Below, one piece after another: positions 36,115-44,395 of a stretch of DNA of 64,000 bases. Both the position numbers and the translations under genes were made by a program. The notes beneath the pieces were generated by a model. That model worked only from the letters and a program-made list of their open reading frames with translations, was not told the DNA's origin and did not search any database. The DNA is from an uncultured Erythrobacter sp. (GTDB lineage Bacteria; Pseudomonadota; Alphaproteobacteria; Sphingomonadales; Sphingomonadaceae). Every line of letters starts with the position of its first letter. Position 1 is the stretch's first letter. The stretch spans positions 930,001 to 994,000 of the forward strand of contig CANKYK010000001.1 of NCBI GenBank assembly GCA_947488155.1, in the 5' to 3' direction.

Positions 36115-36987
36115 TCACCAAATCTGCCTATTTTCAGATTCTGCCGCAAAGACATCGCACAATGGTTGCAATATGCTGAGCTCGAAATGCTCAGCCCAGA
36201 GGTGCGGCCTCACCAGCTTTTCACAGCCAGCGGGATAAAAGTGGAAGAACAAGAGATTGCAATACCCTCCGCGCGTGATCGGATCACGGTAATGCCACTG
36301 GGACGAGCCATTGAAGAGCAACGCCTGGTTCGGCTCTAGCTCATGCGATGTCCAATCCATCCCGGCGTCATCCTTGAGGTCTTCCTCATTCCAAGCCTGC
36401 ATCGCATCAGCATCAGGCAATTCCACTTGCTTGCTGAAGTGTATCGGCCAGCTGCCGCTTTGCTCGATACAATAATCGAGCGTGTACATCGACATCGGCT
36501 CATCCAGATGCGGTGCACACTGGCCAGAACCCCCGTATAGGCTCAGGAAGTTGTATCCCGTCACCAATTCGCGCTCTGCAAGCTCGCTCACCAAAGGCAG
36601 TAGGCCCTGCTGCAATTGCAGAAAGAATGGATGATCGTGGACTACATCACGTCCGAATTTCTCGACCTCGTGGCGTTCGAGCTGCGCGGCGGGAAGGCTT
36701 TGGACCACCGAGCCGATCTCATGCCGAACAGCGTCATCAAACAGCGCATCGATAGTGCAAATCTCGAACTTATCGGCTGGGCGCAGCGGCGCGAATCCAG
36801 CGACAAATCGCTCCAAATACTCGGGAGCCACCTCTCCTATATACAACTTTGCTGCCTCGAACCGGCGCAAGAAATGCGCGTCGTACCACGGCACTTCGCC
36901 GAGCTTTGCGACCGACGCGATGGCCGCCAAATGGAGATCGAGATAGTCACGATCGCCCAACCTGTCCTTGATCGCCTCACTCAGCAT
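36115..36987 (-). CDS. 2-oxoglutarate/Fe(II)-dependent oxygenase-like protein, lasso cluster
   Basis: About 290 residues from the ATG at 36987; an in-frame GTG at 37038 is an alternative start that would overlap the preceding divergent region. GSGQCAPHLDEPMSMYTLDYC supplies an HxD iron motif (HLD), and NQALLFNGSSQWHYRDPI supplies the distal His, with a possible Arg ligand for 2-oxoglutarate in HYRDPITRGG. It is the first gene of the minus-strand lasso operon, 43 bases upstream of the cyclase, and is a candidate hydroxylase of the peptide. No close named family was recognised. Confidence 0.72.
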   Translation of the reverse strand: MLSEAIKDRLGDRDYLDLHLAAIASVAKLGEVPWYDAHFLRRFEAAKLYIGEVAPEYLERFVAGFAPLRPADKFEICTIDALFDDAVRHEIGSVVQSLPAAQLERHEVEKFGRDVVHDHPFFLQLQQGLLPLVSELAERELVTGYNFLSLYGGSGQCAPHLDEPMSMYTLDYCIEQSGSWPIHFSKQVELPDADAMQAWNEEDLKDDAGMDWTSHELEPNQALLFNGSSQWHYRDPITRGGYCNLLFFHFYPAGCEKLVRPHLWAEHFELSILQPLCDVFAAESENRQIW

Positions 36988-37059
36988 TTGGCTCACATAG
37001 CACACCGCGAGGCATAGGCGATAAGGCGGATAAACCACGCTGCGTCATGCGCCCTCAGA

Positions 37060-37587
37060 TTGTCGCAAGCGGCCAAGTCTGGCATCTATTGCAAAGTGAC
37101 AACGAGAGTTTCCTCCGTGCCCACAGAGGGCCAGAAACCCAAACTGAGGGATGCTCTTTGGATTGGGCACTACAGCGTGCGCGGTATGGTGGAGCTTGTT
37201 CAGGCTCGGCTGGCATTCGCGAAACTGGATATGCGCGCACTTGATCAGCGCAATGGAAAGGCGGCCTTGGCCCGTCAAGAGCAGCCTCAGCCTAGCTCAA
37301 AACGAGCGGAGACCATCGCCCGCATCGGCTATATTCTGCCTCGTTTGTCCGCTCGTTTGCCGTGGCGCAGTGATTGCTTGATACAAGCGATCGCTGGGCA
37401 GAACTGGCTAAGCCAATTAGGCATCCCAAGTGTGATTGAGCTTGGAGTTAAACGAGAAGAGGCCAATGGCTTAAACTCGCATGCTTGGTTGCTGTGCGGA
37501 GGCCAGATCGTGCTGGGCAGCAGCAAAGAGCTTTACAATCCGATCTTTCCGCACAATTCAAAGCCAATCACCCCACATAACAAGTAA
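37060..37587 (+). CDS. Lasso leader peptidase (transglutaminase-like B2 protein)
   Basis: 175 residues from a TTG; a GTG at 37096 is another possible start. The PF13471-like core is SARLPWRSDCLIQAIAGQNWLSQLGIPSVIELGVKREEANGLNSHAWLLCGGQIVLG, giving catalytic Cys (SDCL) and His (SHAW). It cleaves the leader before Gly1 with help of the PqqD-type B1 protein. It is transcribed divergently from the oxygenase gene. The N-terminal ~45 residues are longer than usual and may not all be translated. Confidence 0.86.
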   Translation: MSQAAKSGIYCKVTTRVSSVPTEGQKPKLRDALWIGHYSVRGMVELVQARLAFAKLDMRALDQRNGKAALARQEQPQPSSKRAETIARIGYILPRLSARLPWRSDCLIQAIAGQNWLSQLGIPSVIELGVKREEANGLNSHAWLLCGGQIVLGSSKELYNPIFPHNSKPITPHNK

Positions 37588-37679
37588 TCGGCATGTCTGA
37601 TCCTCTCAGTGGTCCAGCTCGATTTGTAAATTGCTCCCAACCTAGTAGTATTACATAGATCAGAAGGCGGGAGCGGACG

Positions 37680-37991
37680 ATGGTGCCAACATTACGAGCT
37701 CAAATAGCGTTTTTTGCCGCAGCACTTGGGCTGTTTTTCGCGCCAATCTCTGCGCATGCCAACACGCGAGCAGGCGACTATTCTGTCTGCTGCGCAGCTT
37801 CAACCGATAGGGCCTCGTCTAACGCTATCAGTGATCGAGACTGGTTTGCCGAGGATGCAGATCGCGGTGCACTATGGCTGGCGCTTTTGGGCGGTGTGGG
37901 AATAATCATCGGAATCCTGATCATCCAAGAAGATGATGATCCTGCGCAGCGCGGTGATGGAGGCCTCAATCAATCTCCAGGGGCCAATTGA
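37680..37991 (+). CDS. Small secreted or anchored protein, unknown
   Basis: 103 residues preceded by GGGAG. It has an N-terminal signal (MVPTLRAQIAFFAAALGLFFAPISAHA), a short periplasmic stretch with a Cys-Cys pair (YSVCCAAS), a C-terminal membrane helix (ALWLALLGGVGIIIGILII) and an acidic tail. It precedes the O-antigen ligase gene by 24 bases, so it is likely an envelope/polysaccharide accessory. I do not recognise the family. Confidence 0.55.
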   Translation: MVPTLRAQIAFFAAALGLFFAPISAHANTRAGDYSVCCAASTDRASSNAISDRDWFAEDADRGALWLALLGGVGIIIGILIIQEDDDPAQRGDGGLNQSPGAN

Positions 37992-38014
37992 AGCAGGCCT
38001 TTTGATCGCTTTCT

Positions 38015-39358
38015 ATGCGTGCTGATCGCATTTCTCCTCGATCAAGCGCCTATGCGCTGGCTGCGCTACTGACCATTGCGGTGATCATTGGTGGAGGCGG
38101 CGTCAGATACGGTCTGGCAAACCTGGCTGTACAACTTGCAGCACTCTTCGTTCTCGGCTTTCATCGCGGTGCCTTTGTTAAGTTTTGGAGCACGACACCG
38201 TTTGGCCTTCGCGCTCTCGTTGGTGCGTGCTTATTGCTTCCGGCTATACAGCTCATCCCGTTACCAAACGGAATTCTTGCAATCTTGCCCGGCAGACACC
38301 TTGTGCTCGAAGCGCACTCGCTGGCCGGGGTGAACACCTGGTTTCCCATAAGCGTTGATCCGGCCAGAACGCTGGTCGCATTTGCCGGCCTGATCTTGCC
38401 ACTCTCGGTACTCGTTGTCGCTTACCAACTTTCGCGGCGCCAATTGATCTGGATCGCTTGGACACTGGTGGGCTTGGCACTGGTTAGCGTATTGCTGGGC
38501 GCCGTACAGGTCGTGAGCCAGGGTCAAAGTGGTCTGCTCTATCCAGAGAACCCAATGCCCGGGGTACTTTTTGGAACCTTTGCCAATCGCAATTCCACTG
38601 GCCTGTTTATGGTTTCGGCGCTTGCGCTTGCCGCACTGTTGCCCGCTCCCTCCAGCACCTCATCGTTTCTTTTCTGGCGCGCCATGATCTGCCTAATGCT
38701 GATCACGGCCATTCTTCTCACTCGCTCACGCACCGCTATTGTCCTGGCCGCGTTGCCACTCGCGATGTTGCTTGCGAAGAGCATGGGAGCAAGGCTGAAC
38801 GAGGCGCAGGCGAACGCTAGCAAAGGACATCGACGAGGCAAGAAAGGCATTGTTGCTGGTCTCTCGTGTGTGGCATTGATCGCCAGCCTTTTCGCCTTTG
38901 CGCCTGGGCGGATCAGCGACAGCCTTGATCGGTTTGAAGCGAGAGACGACGCGCGCATCTATATCTGGGAAGATGCAACCTACACTGCCGGTCGATATTG
39001 GCCGATTGGATCGGGCATAGGCACGTTCGACGAGGTTTTTCAGCTCGACGAATCTCTTGAAAATCTGACACCTCGGCGAGCTGGGCGCGCTCACAACGAC
39101 TATTTGGAAGTCGCAATTGAAGCAGGCCTAATTGGGATTTTCCTCATCGCTTTATGGCTTGCTTGGATCGCCTGGATGACATGGCGGGCGCGGCTGTCAG
39201 CGCATAAATGGGTCGCTTGGGGCAGCAGCGTAATATTGGTTGGCATCGCGGCTCAGTCATTGGTGGATTTTCCACTCCGCAGCCAAACCATGTTGGGGGT
39301 GGCCGCATTCGCGCTCATCTTGCTGCTGCGTTTTAGTAGAGTTGGACAGGAACAATAG
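38015..39358 (+). CDS. O-antigen ligase/polymerase family membrane protein
   Basis: 447 residues with 10-12 membrane helices and a periplasmic loop containing WPIGSGIGTFDEVFQLDESLENLTPRRAGRAHNDYLEVAIEAGLIGIFLIALW, the Wzy_C signature (G.GxGxF...HNxYLE...GL.G). It ligates or polymerises lipid-linked glycans. It is a second such gene in the window, upstream of a small TPR-type gene (next start three bases after the stop). Confidence 0.87.
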   Translation: MRADRISPRSSAYALAALLTIAVIIGGGGVRYGLANLAVQLAALFVLGFHRGAFVKFWSTTPFGLRALVGACLLLPAIQLIPLPNGILAILPGRHLVLEAHSLAGVNTWFPISVDPARTLVAFAGLILPLSVLVVAYQLSRRQLIWIAWTLVGLALVSVLLGAVQVVSQGQSGLLYPENPMPGVLFGTFANRNSTGLFMVSALALAALLPAPSSTSSFLFWRAMICLMLITAILLTRSRTAIVLAALPLAMLLAKSMGARLNEAQANASKGHRRGKKGIVAGLSCVALIASLFAFAPGRISDSLDRFEARDDARIYIWEDATYTAGRYWPIGSGIGTFDEVFQLDESLENLTPRRAGRAHNDYLEVAIEAGLIGIFLIALWLAWIAWMTWRARLSAHKWVAWGSSVILVGIAAQSLVDFPLRSQTMLGVAAFALILLLRFSRVGQEQ

Positions 39359-39360
39359 GC

Positions 39361-40077
39361 ATGAAGCAGGCTTTATGGCTCATCGCTTTGGTCCTGATCG
39401 GTCTCGTTACCACAGGAGTGCAGCTGGACCGGCAGGCCCGCGTGTCAGGCGATCTCGCGGCGCCGGTTCCCACACCGTTTCGAGCCTTTGCTCAGGAGAG
39501 GCTCGCCACCCGAACCCTTGCAGCCAGCGACTCAAACCAAGCGCTTGCTGAAGCTCAGCGATTGGTCGCGCGGCGTCCGCTCCCCGCCGAGCATCTTCGC
39601 ATTCTGGCCATAGCCCAAGCCCTCAATCAAAACGACACAGGAAGCCTGCAGACGTTGCAAACCGCGAGCCAGCGCGGCTGGCGCGACCCAATCACGCAAG
39701 AAGCAGTTTTGAGACTAGCCATCGAAACGGGCAACCACAGGGAGGCCGCCAGACGATATGCGGCCTTGATGGCCATGCCAAACACGTCAAACCCCCTACT
39801 GTCCGAACTGGGAGAGGCAGCCTTGGAGACCCCTGATGGTCGCAGCACCTTTGCCGCTGTTTTAGCTCCGGCAAAGCGCTGGCATCGAACTTTCCTAAGG
39901 CGCGGGTTGCCGAACCTGAAGCCGCGGGCGTTCGCTGAACTGATTGCCGAAGCACAAGATCTGGGCGCAAAGTTTGATTGCGCGCAATTGCAGCAAACAG
40001 CACGGGCTCTGAATGACAAAACAGATGCCTCGAGCCAGCCGGCAAGGCTCTCGATCGATCAAGGCTGCGTGGAATAG
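39361..40077 (+). CDS. Membrane-anchored helical-repeat protein, unknown
   Basis: 238 residues with an N-terminal anchor (MKQALWLIALVLIGLVTTGVQL) and a mostly helical body with pseudo-repeats (ALAEAQRLVARRPLPAEHLRILAIAQALNQND; REAARRYAALMAMPNTSNPLLSELGEAAL) resembling tetratricopeptide units. It follows the O-antigen ligase gene immediately and is probably translated with it. It may be an assembly partner in polysaccharide export. Family not recognised. Confidence 0.6.
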   Translation: MKQALWLIALVLIGLVTTGVQLDRQARVSGDLAAPVPTPFRAFAQERLATRTLAASDSNQALAEAQRLVARRPLPAEHLRILAIAQALNQNDTGSLQTLQTASQRGWRDPITQEAVLRLAIETGNHREAARRYAALMAMPNTSNPLLSELGEAALETPDGRSTFAAVLAPAKRWHRTFLRRGLPNLKPRAFAELIAEAQDLGAKFDCAQLQQTARALNDKTDASSQPARLSIDQGCVE

Positions 40078-40281
40078 AAACGGTGCAAGCCGAGAAACCT
40101 CATCCGTTTATCACTGCCTTTTTACGTTCACGCCCGTTTCAAGCTAGTTTTCCCTTCTCCATCAGGCTGAGCCGATACAACCGCCACCAGCCCAAGGTCA
40201 CGTCACCGAAATTTGTAACCGAAACTATCGTGTCGACGAATGTTTTGGCGCAGGACAGAAATTCTCGAGTAAGGGGCGAGC

Positions 40282-41247
40282 ATGGCTGACACCATTGATA
40301 AGCGCGCCAAAGAAAGCACAGACCAGGAAATCCGTCGCCCACGGACCTTGGCGTTTGTCATTACCTTCGGTCTGTTAATCGCTCTTTCAGAGGGTCTTTT
40401 GCGATTGGTCGCTTGGGCTCAAGACGCGGTCGGCTGGGCGTTGATCGACCATGATATTGATCTCCTCTGGGCCGGCTTCGCAGCAGCCTTGGTCAATGCG
40501 ATCTTTACTTACACAGGCTTGGTCGCGCTCTTCGCCTTCTTTGAATGGCGTCACCTGGGCTTTAAAGACTTTCGCCGACGTTATGCCGAGGGTTTGCTGT
40601 ATGGAGCCACAGCTATTGTCATCGCGGTGATGCTGCAAACTGCGGCTTTCTCCAGTCTGCAAACCTTGGATTTCGAGCCCGTTTTCCAGATCCAAGATTT
40701 GGGGCCTGTCTCGTTGCTATTCCCGATCATCTACATGGTCATAATCGGCTTCTTCGAATACTGGCTGCACCGCGCGCTTCACGATGTTCCCTTCCTTTGG
40801 CGGCTGCACGCTATCCATCACCAAATCGAAGACATGAACGCCGCGCGCAGCTACTCCCACTGGGCTCAGGACGCGGTATATCTGGCAGTTATTACAGTCC
40901 CTCTGATCTTTCTGGTAGAGAGCCCGCAGGGTTTTGTCGCATTGCTAACGACGTTCTATTTGATCTCGAACTACTACATGCACACCGACAATCCGGCCTT
41001 GTCGTTCCCACCGATTCTTCGACATGTGCTAGCCGACAATGTCTATCATCATTATCACCATTCGCGCCGCATCGAGCATTGGGGGCGCAACTATTGCTCG
41101 TTCTTTTCTTTCTACGACCGGATTTTTGGCACGCAGCATATGCCGCGAGACGAAACCTTTCATGCAACCGGCATTGACGGCTACGCGCCGCTGGAAAACT
41201 GGCGTGATTATCTGATCCGCCCTTTTACAAACCGGGGCAAGACATGA
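40282..41247 (+). CDS. Sterol desaturase / fatty acid hydroxylase superfamily protein
   Basis: 321 residues, four or five membrane helices and the three di-iron histidine motifs: HRALHD, HAIHH and HHYHH. Members hydroxylate or desaturate lipids (carotenoids, sterols, fatty acids). The start is supported by AAGGGGCGAG. Its stop overlaps the rhodanese start (ATGA), and the gene heads a plus-strand run to the radical SAM gene, so its lipid substrate may belong to a glycolipid pathway; this is inferred from context. Confidence 0.87.
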   Translation: MADTIDKRAKESTDQEIRRPRTLAFVITFGLLIALSEGLLRLVAWAQDAVGWALIDHDIDLLWAGFAAALVNAIFTYTGLVALFAFFEWRHLGFKDFRRRYAEGLLYGATAIVIAVMLQTAAFSSLQTLDFEPVFQIQDLGPVSLLFPIIYMVIIGFFEYWLHRALHDVPFLWRLHAIHHQIEDMNAARSYSHWAQDAVYLAVITVPLIFLVESPQGFVALLTTFYLISNYYMHTDNPALSFPPILRHVLADNVYHHYHHSRRIEHWGRNYCSFFSFYDRIFGTQHMPRDETFHATGIDGYAPLENWRDYLIRPFTNRGKT

Positions 41248-41807
41248 CCGAACGCAGATGGCTTTACCTAGGTCTTGCTAGCGTCCTCAGCGCACCTTTG
41301 CTTTGGGCGACAGCAACATTCCTTTGGACACCGGCAAGTGACTTGGCCGGTGTCCACAGCACCATTAAAGCAAACATACCCGAAATTGCGCATATTTCGG
41401 CGCAGCAGCTTGCGGCCAGCGATCCCGACACAACGATCATCTTTGATACCCGTGAGGCAGAAGAATACGCCGTCAGCCACCTCCCCGGCTCCATTCGCAT
41501 CCCGCCAGAGATGTCAGTTGCAGATTTTATGAGAAATTTTGAGCATTTGATATCGGGTAAAACGGTGGTTTTCTATTGCTCGGTTGGCGTACGCTCAACA
41601 CAATACGCAAGCAAAATTCAGAACGCGATACGAACAAATGGGGGCATCAAAACCGTCAATTTAGAGCTCGGCCTGTTCGGCTGGCACAATGATGGTCGCC
41701 CGCTTGTCAACCAGCGAGGTGAAGCAACTATGCTGATCCATCCCTATGATGATAATTGGGGGCAACTTCTCGAACGAAAATCGTTCGCATCCAAATTTCC
41801 GAAATAA
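41244..41807 (+). CDS. Membrane-anchored rhodanese-like protein
   Basis: 187 residues with an N-terminal signal anchor (LYLGLASVLSAPLLWATATFLW) and a rhodanese domain: IIFDTREAEEYAVSHLPGSIRIP and active loop FYCSVGVRS with Cys112. It could act as a sulfurtransferase or bind another group. The start overlaps the hydroxylase stop. The partner in this cluster is unknown. Confidence 0.85.
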   Translation: MTERRWLYLGLASVLSAPLLWATATFLWTPASDLAGVHSTIKANIPEIAHISAQQLAASDPDTTIIFDTREAEEYAVSHLPGSIRIPPEMSVADFMRNFEHLISGKTVVFYCSVGVRSTQYASKIQNAIRTNGGIKTVNLELGLFGWHNDGRPLVNQRGEATMLIHPYDDNWGQLLERKSFASKFPK

Positions 41808-41886
41808 TTTTTCAGAATTTTGTAACCCAATCGACTCTTCCAACGAACGGACGGGTAACGTCTATATCAATTGTAGGGAAAACATC

Positions 41887-42225
41887 GTGCGAAGCGCAAT
41901 CTTATCAACGGCAGCCATCGTCTTGGCATTGGGTTCCGCTCCAGCTTTCGCGTCAGGTTCTGGCGGGGGTGGAGGCGGTTATGGCGGCTTCAGTGGCGGT
42001 TCCGGTGCCTCAGCACCGCGCATCTCACCAGCTGAAAGATTGGAGCGCCGCGGCAAATCCCAAGTGCGCAAACGCATCACGTGTAAAAAGTGCAGTTATC
42101 ATGGGAAGTTGAATCAGCAAACAGCCGCTGAAGTTGCAAAAGCTGTTCAAGGCGGTCAGTTCAATTTGAAAGGCAAAAACCGTGAAGCGGTTTTGTACTA
42201 TCTGCGGCAACGCTACGGAGTTTAA
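41887..42225 (+). CDS. Small secreted Gly-rich protein with a Cys-x2-Cys motif
   Basis: 112 residues from a GTG at 41887 with a purine-rich TAGGGA upstream; earlier codons of the track ORF overlap the rhodanese gene end. A signal peptide (ILSTAAIVLALGSAPAFA) is followed by a glycine-rich linker (SGSGGGGGGYGGFSGGSG) and a basic C-terminal part containing CKKCSYHGKLNQQTAAEVAKAVQGGQFNLKGKNREAVLYYLRQRYGV. The CxxC could bind metal or heme-like cofactor, or form a disulfide. Function unknown. Confidence 0.6.
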   Translation: MRSAILSTAAIVLALGSAPAFASGSGGGGGGYGGFSGGSGASAPRISPAERLERRGKSQVRKRITCKKCSYHGKLNQQTAAEVAKAVQGGQFNLKGKNREAVLYYLRQRYGV

Positions 42226-42258
42226 CAGCCTCCGCTAGCCTCATTGGGCTATACAATC

Positions 42259-44325
42259 ATGCCCGAAAAACATTCGCACAAAACGCTTCGCTACCGTTTG
42301 GTAGGCGGGGCGTTTTTGTGTTTGGTGACTATATTTGCATTGGTCTTGCTGTCGCGGCAGCCAGACACATCGGTTCTGGCGTACGTTGCGGCACTATCCC
42401 TGGGCAGCGCTTTGACCAGTGCGCTGCTATGGCAATCAGGCCCGCTAAGGCCGGTTACCGTTATGGCTATTGCGCTACTCGGCAATGGAATTGCGCTGTT
42501 CGGCTTCACGATTTTTGAAGACGACTATTATCGTTTCATCTGGGATGGATGGCGCATTCTGGAAACCGGTACACCTTACGGTATCCCGCCGGCAGACTTT
42601 TTCGATAATGAGAGCGTACCACCGCAAATGCTAGCGGTGCTAGAGTGGGTGAACTATCCTCAATATCCGACCATTTACGGTCCGGTTCTCCAAATCATCT
42701 TCGCCATTACCAGTGTCTTTGCTGGCACTGATGAATTTGGCCTGCGGTTAGTTTTTGCCGCGGCAAGCCTGCTGACAAGCGGATTGCTACTTCGCAAATT
42801 TCGGCCCGAACGCGTAGTCCTGTTCGCCTGGAACCCGGTCGTGATTGCAGAAACAACATTGCATTTGCATTCCGACATTTTTGTTGGATTGGCGCTGTTC
42901 GCGGCCATCGTAGCAGGGCGACGACATCCCCTTATGGCTGGCAGTCTCTTGGCGGTCGCGGCAGGGGTTAAGTTGGTGGCATTGGCCGCTTGGCCGATTT
43001 TGTTGCGGCTCAGGCCAAGAGCCTTGATTGCGGCTTTGACAACATTGCTGCTGCTATACGGCATCTTTGCAGTTCAAGGCCAAGGTGTGGGGCTCGACTC
43101 CACTGAGACTTTCGCGACAATTTGGTACTATAACCCGCTTGCTTATCAGCCTCTTTTCCTGCTTTTTGGACCGACTTGGGGGCGGTTGGTCGCCTTGTTT
43201 GTAGCAGGCATGATTGTCCTTTGGATGCACGCCCAATCACGCAGTTTTGATGATGTGCCATTGGCGGCAATATTCGGAGTGATTTTGCTCTTCGCTCCGG
43301 CGGTCAACACTTGGTATCTGATGTGGCTATTGCCTTTGGCGGTTGGACGCAAAGAGGTCTGGCCGTATGTTGCCAGTGCAGCTTTGCCGTTGTCATACCT
43401 GACCGGTCTAAATTTGGAGAATTTTACGCTTGAAGAATTTCAGGTCCATCCGGCTGCACAATATGTCGAATGGAGCTTGATTGCCGCTGCGATAATTTAT
43501 GATTGTTGGCGGCTTAGAGGCAGTCGATCGGCGAAAGAACGCACTGCCGCGCCTATATCATCTCCGCAAGTCTCAGTAGTGATCCCCGCGCTGAATGAAG
43601 AGAGGTCCATTGGTGAAACAGTCAGCGGCATTATGCGCGCTAACCCCGATGGCCTAAAAGAGGTCATTGTCGCCGACAATGGTTCGCAAGACCGGACGGC
43701 ACAGATCGCGAAAGAAGCCGGTGCTGTCCTCGTTACGGAACCAGAAAAAGGATACGGGGCGGCTTGCCTGGCTGGTTTGGGAAAGGTTGATCTTAAGAGT
43801 AATATCATCCTGTTTATGGATGCCGATTTGTCTGATGTTCCTGAGGAAGCCGCAAGTTTAATTGCACCGATAGTTGCAGGCGATGCTGATATGGTGATTG
43901 GATCGCGCCCCTTGGGTACAATTGATCCAGGAGCAATGACTGTACCGCAGCGCCTCGGCAACTGGCTAGCTCCAGCGTTGGTAAGGTTGATTTGGGGGAT
44001 ACGTTACACTGATCTTGGCCCCTTCAGAGCGATCCGCCGCGATGCCCTGGAACGTCTTACAATGGCCGATCGAGACTTCGGCTGGACGATCGAAATGCAG
44101 GTTAGGGCAGCGAAGATGGGCTTACAGGTATGTGAGCGTCCGGCACGCTACCGAAAGCGTGTCGGCACCTCAAAAATATCTGGCACGATAAAGGGCGTTT
44201 TCGCCGCTGGCTGGAAAATTTTGTACGTTATCGGGCGCGAGGCCTTCGGTGATTTTGACCACTCTCACCTAGGGTCACTAACCACTACTGGACGCAAAGC
44301 CGCCAAAGCAGCAGCTCAGAACTGA
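42259..44325 (+). CDS. Fused GT-C membrane glycosyltransferase and GT2 (DPM-like) protein
   Basis: 688 residues from the ATG at 42259. The N-terminal ~430 residues carry many helices and the extracytoplasmic acidic motif EDDYYRFIWDGWRILETGTPYG typical of polyprenol-phosphate sugar-dependent GT-C enzymes. The C-terminal ~250 residues are a dolichyl-phosphate-mannose-synthase-like GT2 (VSVVIPALNEERSIGETVSGIM, DNGSQDRTAQIAKEAGA, LFMDADLSDVPEEA). Such a fusion would couple synthesis of a lipid-linked sugar to its use. The hairpin at 42277-42320 lies in the first codons. Confidence 0.8.
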   Translation: MPEKHSHKTLRYRLVGGAFLCLVTIFALVLLSRQPDTSVLAYVAALSLGSALTSALLWQSGPLRPVTVMAIALLGNGIALFGFTIFEDDYYRFIWDGWRILETGTPYGIPPADFFDNESVPPQMLAVLEWVNYPQYPTIYGPVLQIIFAITSVFAGTDEFGLRLVFAAASLLTSGLLLRKFRPERVVLFAWNPVVIAETTLHLHSDIFVGLALFAAIVAGRRHPLMAGSLLAVAAGVKLVALAAWPILLRLRPRALIAALTTLLLLYGIFAVQGQGVGLDSTETFATIWYYNPLAYQPLFLLFGPTWGRLVALFVAGMIVLWMHAQSRSFDDVPLAAIFGVILLFAPAVNTWYLMWLLPLAVGRKEVWPYVASAALPLSYLTGLNLENFTLEEFQVHPAAQYVEWSLIAAAIIYDCWRLRGSRSAKERTAAPISSPQVSVVIPALNEERSIGETVSGIMRANPDGLKEVIVADNGSQDRTAQIAKEAGAVLVTEPEKGYGAACLAGLGKVDLKSNIILFMDADLSDVPEEAASLIAPIVAGDADMVIGSRPLGTIDPGAMTVPQRLGNWLAPALVRLIWGIRYTDLGPFRAIRRDALERLTMADRDFGWTIEMQVRAAKMGLQVCERPARYRKRVGTSKISGTIKGVFAAGWKILYVIGREAFGDFDHSHLGSLTTTGRKAAKAAAQN
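42277..42320. promoter_or_regulatory. Terminator-like hairpin inside the start of the GT-C/GT2 gene
   Basis: CACAAAACGC pairs with GCGTTTTTGTG, and inner CTACC pairs with GGTAG, giving a long imperfect stem with a T-run in the right arm. It overlaps codons ~7-20 of the gene. It might act as an attenuator or be coincidental coding structure. Confidence 0.35.
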
Positions 44326-44395
44326 ATTCTATGTAACAATTGCTGGCAACGCGGCGAACATCAATTGAACGCTTTTAGGTTACAAGGATGAAGTC

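Noticed and set aside
37680-37991. Second RiPP precursor with Cys-Cys near the lasso cluster
   Set aside because: It has a Sec-type signal and a C-terminal membrane helix and is adjacent to the O-antigen ligase, so a membrane accessory protein is more likely.
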